In this document: piece after piece, positions 1 to 5,878 of the stretch | How positions within the stretch are numbered: position 1 is the stretch's first letter | Layout: every line of letters begins with the position of its first letter | Origin: Calditrichota bacterium | Lineage (GTDB): Bacteria; Zixibacteria; MSB-5A5; GN15; FEB-12 | Length of the DNA: 9,094 bases | Reading direction: 5' to 3' | Assembly: GCA_008501655.1 (NCBI GenBank) | Contig: QQUK01000266.1 | Location: forward strand, 1-9,094 | The notes under the pieces: generated by a model | Told to the model about the DNA's origin: nothing | The model's database searches: none | The model's input: the letters and a program-made list of their open reading frames with translations, nothing else | Made by a program: the position numbers and the translations under genes

Positions 1-576
1 AATCTTAAGTTTCAGTGCTCCTAAAGCAAGCCCATCCTTTGTATCAACCGGATCATAGAAGTCTATTACTCCCCCAACGTCATTTTTATATGTTAGAGTA
101 AATACAGTATCCGCTTCAAGGTCCAACAAAACAATTCCATTACCAACTTCAGTAGCATTTGTTGCATTAATTATTATTGCTCCCTGAAACTCAGGATCTA
201 ATATACTTCCAGCTGTTAATGCATACGCTGAAGATACAATTCTCGTTCGGGGAGTAAGCTCCGGATCAGAACCTACCTTAATACCTAAATATCTCTCAGG
301 AGAATAAAACACAGTATCGCTAATTGGAGCTCCGGAGCCTAATAGGACAGTAAATAACCCATCTTCAGTGAATATATTCTGTGACTCAGTCCAAACTGCA
401 CTACCGCTGGTAGAATCATCATAAATTGTAAATATAACTGTATAAGTACCATCAACGATTGGGTCTCCTCCGGAATCCAAAAGTCGACCTGAATAATGCA
501 ACATTTGTGGTACTGATGAAAAAGCAGCTGCAAATAATAAAAGTACAAATAAACTGATTTTTATGAATGTAGTCAT
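1..576 (-). CDS. Secreted surface protein, N-terminal part (runs off left edge)
   Basis: An open frame begins at the ATG at 576 and reads without a stop for 192 codons to the window edge, so the C-terminus is missing. The start is preceded by a strong GGGAGAAG ribosome binding site and a sigma-70-like promoter. Residues 1-20 form a signal peptide (Lys then Leu/Phe/Ala-rich, ending near AFS-SVP), so export is expected. Residues 22-120 contain motifs of a scaffold domain common in secreted proteins of candidate phyla: PQMLHYSGRLLDSGG, DGTYTVIFTIYD, AVWTES, GLFTVLLGS, RYLGIKVG, ELTPR and SSAYAL. From family knowledge, such domains often head long surface or adhesin-like proteins, sometimes ending in a self-cleaving chaperone domain; that end is not visible here. 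Residues 121-192 are beta-rich with no recognised motif. No enzyme function can be assigned. The gene is transcribed away from the histidine kinase. Confidence 0.85.
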   Translation of the reverse strand, partial: MTTFIKISLFVLLLFAAAFSSVPQMLHYSGRLLDSGGDPIVDGTYTVIFTIYDDSTSGSAVWTESQNIFTEDGLFTVLLGSGAPISDTVFYSPERYLGIKVGSDPELTPRTRIVSSAYALTAGSILDPEFQGAIIINATNATEVGNGIVLLDLEADTVFTLTYKNDVGGVIDFYDPVDTKDGLALGALKLKI

Positions 577-665
577 AACTTCTCCCAGATTTTTCAAATA
601 TGTATTAATACTTTAACTTAATAGTCCCTACTGAATAACTCGATTTGTAAGTAACTTGTAATTTA

Positions 666-694
666 AAGATACCTTATTTCACCCATTTTGTCAA
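666..694 (-). promoter_or_regulatory. Sigma-70-like promoter of the left secreted-protein gene
   Basis: Read on the minus strand, a perfect TTGACA -35 (689-694) is followed by exactly 17 bp and a TATCTT -10 (666-671). Transcription would begin near 659, giving an untranslated leader of about 80 nt before the ATG at 576. The match is by eye, but the hexamers, spacing and position are all right. Confidence 0.7.
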
Positions 695-725
695 TCTTTA
701 TAAAATTCGATACTTTATGAACATT

Positions 726-782
726 CTGAACGATTTTTTCTGAATTTTATCCGGATTTTTTATAAATCTACGTCAATTGACG
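726..782 (+). repeat. Left copy of a dispersed repeat bracketing the histidine kinase
   Basis: It begins CTGAACG (726-732), followed after a T-rich spacer by CCGGATTTTTTATAAATC (751-768). The same modules occur in the same order and orientation at 2704-2733: CTGAACG is identical and the CCGG module matches at 16 of 18 positions. The next 14 bases agree at 8 positions. This copy has an 18-nt spacer between modules and the other has 5 nt, so they differ by a 13-nt insertion or deletion. Confidence 0.55.
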
Positions 783-784
783 TA
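769..784. repeat. 16-bp perfect palindrome
   Basis: TACGTCAATTGACGTA is a perfect dyad with no loop. It lies at the end of the left repeat copy, about 75 bp upstream of the left gene's -35. The size and symmetry suit a dimeric DNA-binding protein, but no regulator can be named and the corresponding right-hand repeat copy has not kept the symmetry. Confidence 0.6.
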
Positions 785-796
785 CTTTTTCACACG

Positions 797-849
797 TAAG
801 TCGTTGGTATTACTACTTAGTCGTGGGGGTTCAAATCCCCCCTTCTCCA
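797..849 (+). pseudogene. tRNA 3'-end remnant (T-arm and acceptor strand)
   Basis: Positions 825-841 form a perfect T-arm: a GGGGG/CCCCC stem around a TTCAAAT loop, matching the tRNA B-box consensus GTTCRANYC. It is followed by a 7-nt acceptor strand CTTCTCC (842-848) and discriminator A849. CCA is not encoded. A functional tRNA would need GGAGAAG about 70 nt upstream, and none is present. No anticodon arm can be folded at the normal distance. A GTTGGTA string at 803-809 resembles a D-loop, so this could be an internally deleted tRNA, or the 3' end left by integration at a tRNA gene. The amino-acid identity cannot be read. A tmRNA 3' end is a less likely alternative. Confidence 0.55.
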
Positions 850-1060
850 TATATCCTTCCACATATAAAATTTAATACTCTAAGTCTTATAACCTGGGGC
901 TTGAATATATCAAAGAATATTCAGCAGGACAAAAGAAATTGTAAGTAATTGATATTGTGTATATTACGAAGAAACAACACTTAATATATACAAATTATCT
1001 ACTAAGAAAAATTAGAATATTGCCGACTAACTTTAACAAAGATTAAAAGGTATATTCTAA

Positions 1061-2686
1061 ATGTCAGTTACTATAGAAGATAAAATACATACTGCCGAAT
1101 TTAAAAAACCTGACGGCTGTCAGGATGATCAGACTTTTTCAGCATTTCAGGTTGAAATACTAAATCAAGTTTCCGAAGGACTCTGTGTTTGTCATAATAT
1201 ACCCGAGTATCCTTATGTTAAATTTACCGTCTGGAACAATAAAATGATAAGTATAACCGGATATACCATGGAAGAGATTAATAACCTTGGTTGGTATCAG
1301 ACAATTTATCCGGATCCACAGATTCGTGAAAAAGCGATAAGTCGCATGAACGAAATGAGAGATGGAAACAACCTTACTGCTGAAGAATGGATAATTACCA
1401 ACAAGGAGACAAAGGAACGAACTGTCGAGATCACAACTTCTGTTCTTCATTCTGAAAATGGACAAACCCATGTATTCGCACTCATAAATGATATTACTCA
1501 AAAGAAAATTGTTGAAAAAAGAAAAAAAGAATTACAAGCACAGATTACTCGAGCTGAAAAAATGGAAACTGTTGGTTTATTAGCCGGAGGAGTCGCACAT
1601 GATTTAAACAATCTCCTTTCACCGGTTATCGGATATGCAGAATACATCTCTGAGCAATTACAGGACAAACAATTAAAAGAGCATTCTGATAGAATCATAA
1701 AATCTGCATCTGAAGCTGCAGAAGTAGTTCAGGATTTACTGACTTTAGCCAGAAGGGGCCGATGTGAACTGGTACCGACAGAAGTAAGAAATGTTATGTA
1801 TGAGATAATATCATCTTCGTGGTATGAACAGTTGATTGAAAAAAATAAGAGTATCAAATTTACGTCAACATTAGTAGACCCTGATATAAAGATACTTGCC
1901 TCAAAAACACATCTCAAAAAAGCATTTATGAACTTGATTAGAAATGCTATTGATGCTATGCCGGATGGGGGGCTGTTAAATATAAATTATACAAAAGCTA
2001 CTAAAGATGAAATTCCTATTAAAAACAGAGCAGATTCCAGTAACGAATATATTGGATTGATAGTAGAAGACACTGGAGTCGGCATCGCTCAGGAACATAT
2101 AAACCATGTTTTTGAACCATATTTTTCAAATAAATCACTGAGTTCCTCTCGCGGGAGTGGTCTTGGTTTATCAGTAGTCTATGGTGTTTTAAAAGATCAT
2201 AATGGATCATATGAGATTACCTCAAAACCGGGAAAAGGTACAAAATTTACTCTGTATTTCCCTATAACTAAAGAAAATTTTGAATATGTTGATACTACAG
2301 ATGAGGTGACCAAAACAGATAGAAAAGGAAACATTTTAGTAGTTGATGATGATTCTGACTTACGGACAATGACAAAACTACTCCTGCAAAACATTGGCTA
2401 TTCTGTAGATACTGCTGAAAATGGTCATCAGGCTTGCAAAAAATTGAATGAACATTCATTTGATTTAGTTTTACTTGATATGATTATGGAACCTGAGTTC
2501 GACGGCTTGGATACTTATATTGCACTAAAGGAAATTGTACCTCATCAAAAAACTATAATTGTTACAGGATTTGCTGAAACAGACAGAGTTAAAAAAGCTT
2601 GTGAATTAGGGGTGAAACTATCTCTAAAAAAACCTTTCAGAAAAAAAGACCTTGAAAATGCAATCAATAAAATACTTTCATCATAG
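1061..2686 (+). CDS. Soluble hybrid sensor histidine kinase (PAS-HisKA-HATPase-REC)
   Basis: This 541-residue protein should autophosphorylate on a histidine and pass the phosphate to its own receiver. Order: a PAS/PAC sensor at about 28-148; a HisKA H-box around AGGVAHDLNNLL with phospho-His H180; a HATPase domain with N-box N295, G1 DTGVGI (337-342), F-box FEPYF (351-355) and G2 GSGLGL (365-370); and a receiver at about 423-541 with acidic cluster D429-D431, phospho-acceptor D473, T502 and K524-P525. All key residues are present, so it looks active. There is no signal peptide or membrane segment, so it acts in the cytoplasm on an internal or diffusible signal. It is an orphan: no response regulator or output domain is adjacent, so the final target is unknown. 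The start has only a modest AAAAGG site. Sampled lines look AT-richer than the other genes, and repeats flank it. Confidence 0.95.
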   Translation: MSVTIEDKIHTAEFKKPDGCQDDQTFSAFQVEILNQVSEGLCVCHNIPEYPYVKFTVWNNKMISITGYTMEEINNLGWYQTIYPDPQIREKAISRMNEMRDGNNLTAEEWIITNKETKERTVEITTSVLHSENGQTHVFALINDITQKKIVEKRKKELQAQITRAEKMETVGLLAGGVAHDLNNLLSPVIGYAEYISEQLQDKQLKEHSDRIIKSASEAAEVVQDLLTLARRGRCELVPTEVRNVMYEIISSSWYEQLIEKNKSIKFTSTLVDPDIKILASKTHLKKAFMNLIRNAIDAMPDGGLLNINYTKATKDEIPIKNRADSSNEYIGLIVEDTGVGIAQEHINHVFEPYFSNKSLSSSRGSGLGLSVVYGVLKDHNGSYEITSKPGKGTKFTLYFPITKENFEYVDTTDEVTKTDRKGNILVVDDDSDLRTMTKLLLQNIGYSVDTAENGHQACKKLNEHSFDLVLLDMIMEPEFDGLDTYIALKEIVPHQKTIIVTGFAETDRVKKACELGVKLSLKKPFRKKDLENAINKILSS

Positions 2687-2703
2687 TTCTATATAATCCT
2701 TAA

Positions 2704-2747
2704 CTGAACGTTTTTCCGGTTTTTCTATAAATCAACATTTATCGACC
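2704..2747 (+). repeat. Right copy of the repeat bracketing the histidine kinase
   Basis: CTGAACG (2704-2710), then five T, then CCGGTTTTTCTATAAATC (2716-2733). The modules and orientation match the copy at 726-782, with two mismatches in the 18-nt module. It starts 18 bp after the histidine kinase stop codon. The shared order of two separate modules makes coincidence unlikely, although both are AT-rich. Confidence 0.55.
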
Positions 2748-2914
2748 TGGTGCTGCCTCGATAGGTCATTGTACAGCCCAGCTGTATTATATTCTAATTC
2801 ATCACCTACCACCTTCTCATCCTTCTTGACTAATCTGCATATAATTACCTTAATCGGTTTTTATTACCGTATATGAAAAGTAAGCTCTTCGGTAATTGGT
2901 TGGCTATTTTCACT

Positions 2915-2991
2915 TTATCTGAGTTCGTAATTTAAATTTTGGTGTTTTGGAAAAATAAATGATGGATGTTTTTAAATACAAACTCAGATAA
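2915..2991. repeat. Long interrupted inverted repeat
   Basis: Outer arms TTATCTGAGTT (2915-2925) and AACTCAGATAA (2981-2991) pair perfectly over 11 bp. Inner arms ATTTAAA (2930-2936) and TTTAAAT (2971-2977) add 7 bp after a small internal loop, leaving a 34-nt terminal loop. It lies just upstream (plus sense) of the terminator, so minus-strand transcripts reach it only if they read through. Function unknown; a miniature-element remnant or a second RNA-end structure are possible. Confidence 0.5.
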
Positions 2992-2998
2992 TAATAAA

Positions 2999-3029
2999 AA
3001 AGCCCTGACTTAGGATAAGTCAGGGCTTT
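2999..3029 (-). terminator. Intrinsic terminator of the Ser/Thr kinase gene
   Basis: Perfect 13-bp stem: AAAGCCCTGACTT (2999-3011) pairs with AAGTCAGGGCTTT (3017-3029) around a 5-nt AGGAT loop. On the minus strand the GC-rich stem runs straight into a T-rich tract (complement of 2990-3001), the classic Rho-independent form. It starts 37 nt beyond the kinase stop codon. It may also stop plus-strand transcripts, but the T-tract on that side is short. Confidence 0.9.
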
Positions 3030-3065
3030 ATGTAACAAAATACTTATTATACTACCAGGAATCTA

Positions 3066-5714
3066 TCATATCTCTTCAGTAATATTTAGAACAACAATCA
3101 TTCTTCTCGTTGAAGTACCGGATAAACTACTGTTTAACAGAAACCGCTGTCCGTCGTTACTGACATCATAAGGTCCTATCTGATACCCTAATCTACTTTG
3201 TAAAGTAGTGTTAAACAAAATAACAGGATTACCAGCTTTAAAAGTACCTTCTGTTTCAACAGGTATTGAAACAATTTGCCTGTCAAAGTTATGATAAAAG
3301 AGTTCTTTTCCATCAGCACTCCATCTTGGAAAAACAGCACCATTACTTGAGAGTTGCCATTTCCCACCACCTGCTTCAAGTTGACGGACATAGAGTTCAA
3401 TCTGACCTGATTCGTTACTGAGATAGGCAACATATTTATCATTCGGCGATAGTCGCGGCATTTGCTCACTAAAAGAGGTGTTCGCAAACATATCAACTCG
3501 ATTACTATCATCAATATGCAAAATCCCTATATCTCTGCTTCCTCTTAAGCTTACAAACAATAGCTTCTTACCATCCTTGCTAAAACAGCCCGGACCGACA
3601 TTTGAAGAATCATTACTATACAAAAGAACCGGTTCTTCCAATCCATTAATGTTTTTAAGGAAAACATCATACGTTCCACTCTTGTTTGATGCATAGGCTA
3701 TAGATTGTCCATCGGACGACCAGATTGGCCAGGTTTCATCATTTTTGTCAAATGTCAGTTTCGTTGGAATATTACGTTTTAAGTCATAGACCCAGATATT
3801 ACTGTTGTTTCCATCTTCCTGGAGAGCATAGACGATTTTTGATTCATCAGGAGAAAGATCACCATCATAATAATTACCAACAGCTCCGATTTTGCTAATC
3901 TCTTTTCCAGTCCTATCTACCCACTCAAACTGACTTGTTGCATTTGTACTGCTGCTATGATACAGCAAAGTACCATTATCAGAGATACTGTATGAGTCTG
4001 CATTTTGAAACAGAGCAATTTGCTGGGCTATCGGTTTTGCCTCACCGGTTACTTCAAGTTTTTTATCATCAAACGGTAAAGCCATGAGATTATTATCCTG
4101 AACAAAAAGAATAAACCCTTTTGAACAATATTCCAATCGAACTTCACTTTTTAAGGTATACAGCGACTTACTTTCCGGTGAATTAAGTGCCCCCACTTTC
4201 AGAGTAGAAACAATTTTGTTTGTAGAGTCAATACTGTTTGCAATAAAAATGAAATTTTCACCATTTGGTAAAAACCATGGCCAGCCGATAAAATTTTCAC
4301 CGGAGGCGGTATCAACTTCAGCAGTTGTATTTATCTGCCCGCCATTAGCAGAGACCATCCGTAAAGGATCCCCCGTGGCACCATCAAAGAGGATAATATC
4401 AGATGAACCCCAACTGCAATCAGAACCGTTGACTCCCTCACTTAAGAGTACACTTTGTCCTCCTGAAACAGGAATTTTCATCAATTTATTATCATCAAAA
4501 TAAGTAAGAAATTTACTATCCGGCGACCAATAATGACGGTCTGCATTTTCTGTTCCAAAAAGCGGATATGCTTCAAGTGAATTCAGTGAGCGAACCCAAA
4601 TTCTACGGGTACCGGTTGAATCAGTTGCTTTTAAGGCGATAAGTTTCCCATTGGGAGAGATTCTTGGCCACCTAATTCCAGTCAGACCCTGTTCGATCTC
4701 GACGGTAAACCTTGATACTATTTTTTCTTCTTCTGGCTGATTAACATACATATACGATAAAACAGCTGTTGCGATTATAAAACAAATCATACCTATCATG
4801 ATTATTGTTTCACGGGTTGAACGATTCTGAGGAATCAAACCATGAGAATGTGAACCGACTTTGCCATCAGCTATCCATTGGAGGGAACGTTTGAGATCCG
4901 CGACAGACTGCCAGCGCTGTTCGGGGTCTTTAGCTATGCACTGGGAAATCGTCTGTTCTAAAATCGGAGGAAGTTGTGGGGATATTTCTGAGACTGAACG
5001 CGGTTCCTCTCTTAAGATTGAGGCAATGAGTGAAGCTTGAGAACCTCCCCCGAATGCTTTTGCTCCGGTTGCCATTTCATACATTGTTGCACCAAAAGCA
5101 AAAATATCCGAGCGGGTATCAGCTTCGGCACCTTCCAGCTGTTCCGGTGCCATATATTGCATCGTACCTAATAAAGTTCCGATACCGGTCAATGGTGTAG
5201 TTTGGGTAATGCTTTGTACCCCGGGTGCAGAATTTTCCATCTGTATTTTTGCCAGACCAAAATCAAGAAGTTTTGCACCGCTTTTAGTCAGCATAATATT
5301 TCCCGGTTTTAAATCTCTGTGAATAAGCCCCTGTCTGTGAGCTTTATCCAGGGCATCTGCTACCTGTATTGAGATTTCAAGGAATTCTTTCATAGGGATC
5401 GGACCACGCTTGATTTTATCAGCGAGGGTTTCCCCTTCGATGAATTCCATCACAAGATATTGTAAACCATCCTGCGTACCTACATCATACAGCGTACAGA
5501 TATTCGGATGGTTCAATGATGAGATTGTTTTAGCTTCACGTTCAAAACGTTGCTTAATATCATCGTTTAAAGCAAATGTAGCCGGCAATACTTTTATAGC
5601 GACGATCCGGTCAAGCCGTGAATCTCTTGCTTTGTAAACTTCACCCATACCGCCGGCACCGGCTTGTTCTAAAATTTCATAAGGTCCAAGCAGTCTACCT
5701 GGTTCTAATGCCAT
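3066..5714 (-). CDS. Transmembrane Ser/Thr protein kinase with TolB-like propeller
   Basis: The 882-residue protein has a cytoplasmic Hanks-type (PknB-like) kinase domain at about 10-280, one membrane helix at about 303-323, and a C-terminal part of about 550 residues expected on the outer face of the membrane. Kinase motifs are complete: Gly-rich loop G19-x-G21-x-x-G24, ATP lysine K41, helix-C E60, HRDLKPGN at 132-139 (catalytic D134), DFG 151-153, APE 189-191, D203 and R267. R133 beside D134 suggests control by activation-loop phosphorylation. The C-terminal part repeats a Ser-x-Asp-Gly-x-x-hydrophobic-Tyr motif roughly every 45 residues (for example 396, 665, 711, 798), typical of PD40/WD40-like TolB propellers, and probably senses a ligand or partner. 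The start has an AGGAG site 7 nt upstream and its own promoter. It is divergent from the lipoprotein gene. Substrates are unknown. This architecture is widespread in Acidobacteria and candidate phyla. Confidence 0.95.
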   Translation of the reverse strand: MALEPGRLLGPYEILEQAGAGGMGEVYKARDSRLDRIVAIKVLPATFALNDDIKQRFEREAKTISSLNHPNICTLYDVGTQDGLQYLVMEFIEGETLADKIKRGPIPMKEFLEISIQVADALDKAHRQGLIHRDLKPGNIMLTKSGAKLLDFGLAKIQMENSAPGVQSITQTTPLTGIGTLLGTMQYMAPEQLEGAEADTRSDIFAFGATMYEMATGAKAFGGGSQASLIASILREEPRSVSEISPQLPPILEQTISQCIAKDPEQRWQSVADLKRSLQWIADGKVGSHSHGLIPQNRSTRETIIMIGMICFIIATAVLSYMYVNQPEEEKIVSRFTVEIEQGLTGIRWPRISPNGKLIALKATDSTGTRRIWVRSLNSLEAYPLFGTENADRHYWSPDSKFLTYFDDNKLMKIPVSGGQSVLLSEGVNGSDCSWGSSDIILFDGATGDPLRMVSANGGQINTTAEVDTASGENFIGWPWFLPNGENFIFIANSIDSTNKIVSTLKVGALNSPESKSLYTLKSEVRLEYCSKGFILFVQDNNLMALPFDDKKLEVTGEAKPIAQQIALFQNADSYSISDNGTLLYHSSSTNATSQFEWVDRTGKEISKIGAVGNYYDGDLSPDESKIVYALQEDGNNSNIWVYDLKRNIPTKLTFDKNDETWPIWSSDGQSIAYASNKSGTYDVFLKNINGLEEPVLLYSNDSSNVGPGCFSKDGKKLLFVSLRGSRDIGILHIDDSNRVDMFANTSFSEQMPRLSPNDKYVAYLSNESGQIELYVRQLEAGGGKWQLSSNGAVFPRWSADGKELFYHNFDRQIVSIPVETEGTFKAGNPVILFNTTLQSRLGYQIGPYDVSNDGQRFLLNSSLSGTSTRRMIVVLNITEEI

Positions 5715-5754
5715 TATTTCTCCTGGTTAATTTCCCACTTTGTTTTAAGTGTTA

Positions 5755-5783
5755 AATATAGGGTACTTTAGTCTTTAATTCAA
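5755..5783 (-). promoter_or_regulatory. Sigma-70-like promoter of the Ser/Thr kinase gene
   Basis: On the minus strand a TTGAAT -35 (5778-5783) is followed by 17 bp and a TATATT -10 (5755-5760). Transcription would begin near 5748, leaving a leader of roughly 34 nt before the ATG at 5714. Confidence 0.6.
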
Positions 5784-5820
5784 GATATTTTATTGCCTTA
5801 AAACTCTTCCCGGGTTATCC

Positions 5821-5848
5821 TTGACAATTTTACTCCATTTTATATATT
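5821..5848 (+). promoter_or_regulatory. Sigma-70-like promoter of the lipoprotein-YCII pair
   Basis: A perfect TTGACA -35 (5821-5826) is followed by 16 bp and a TATATT -10 (5843-5848). The start would be near 5855, giving a leader of about 24 nt that carries the AGGAGA ribosome binding site (5869-5874). The -35 lies only 37 bp from the -35 of the divergent kinase promoter, so one regulator could affect both. A perfect TATAAT at 5857-5862 has no -35 at a proper distance and was not chosen. Confidence 0.65.
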
Positions 5849-5878
5849 AAGTTTTATATAATCCAATCAGGAGAAATC

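Larger units (their letters stand above)
577..1060. other. Non-coding region between divergent genes
   Basis: This 484-bp AT-rich stretch separates the left secreted-protein gene (minus) from the histidine kinase (plus). It holds the leader and promoter of the left gene, a repeat copy, a 16-bp palindrome and a tRNA 3' remnant, all listed separately. From 850 to 1060 I see only AT-rich sequence, a weak inverted repeat (GAATAT/ATATTC around 903-921) and a modest AAAAGG ribosome binding site at 1045-1050 before the kinase ATG. I found no convincing promoter for the kinase; TATATT at 960-965 has only a poor -35 at an unfavourable spacing. Confidence 0.6.
2687..3065. other. Non-coding region between convergent genes
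   Basis: This 379-bp stretch separates the 3' ends of the histidine kinase (plus) and the Ser/Thr kinase (minus). It contains the second repeat copy, a long inverted repeat and a strong terminator, listed separately. It also has several short dyads: TATCGA/TCGATA (2740-2763, 12-nt loop), TACAGC/GCTGTA (2772-2786, 3-nt loop) and ATTACCG/CGGTAAT (2863-2896, 20-nt loop). The second could help end the histidine kinase transcript but lacks a clean U-tract. No gene-like reading frame is seen. Confidence 0.6.

Noticed and set aside
339..548. 69-codon minus-strand reading frame
   Set aside because: It is an out-of-frame shadow of the real secreted-protein gene, whose frame from ATG 576 has a signal peptide, a ribosome binding site and a promoter.
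579..585. CTTCTCC at 579-585 as a second copy of the tRNA acceptor strand
   Set aside because: It is the complement of the ribosome binding site of the left gene, and no T-arm precedes it.
775..849. A complete tRNA gene ending at 849
   Set aside because: No GGAGAAG partner for the acceptor strand exists at the expected distance, and no anticodon stem with a 7-nt loop forms before the T-arm.
726..2747. CRISPR array or insertion sequence formed by the repeats
   Set aside because: There are only two copies 2 kb apart, no regular spacers, no terminal inverted repeats and no transposase or cas gene.
3188..3514. 108-codon minus-strand frame inside the Ser/Thr kinase gene
   Set aside because: It overlaps the kinase gene in another frame, has no domain features, and the kinase frame carries clear propeller motifs there.
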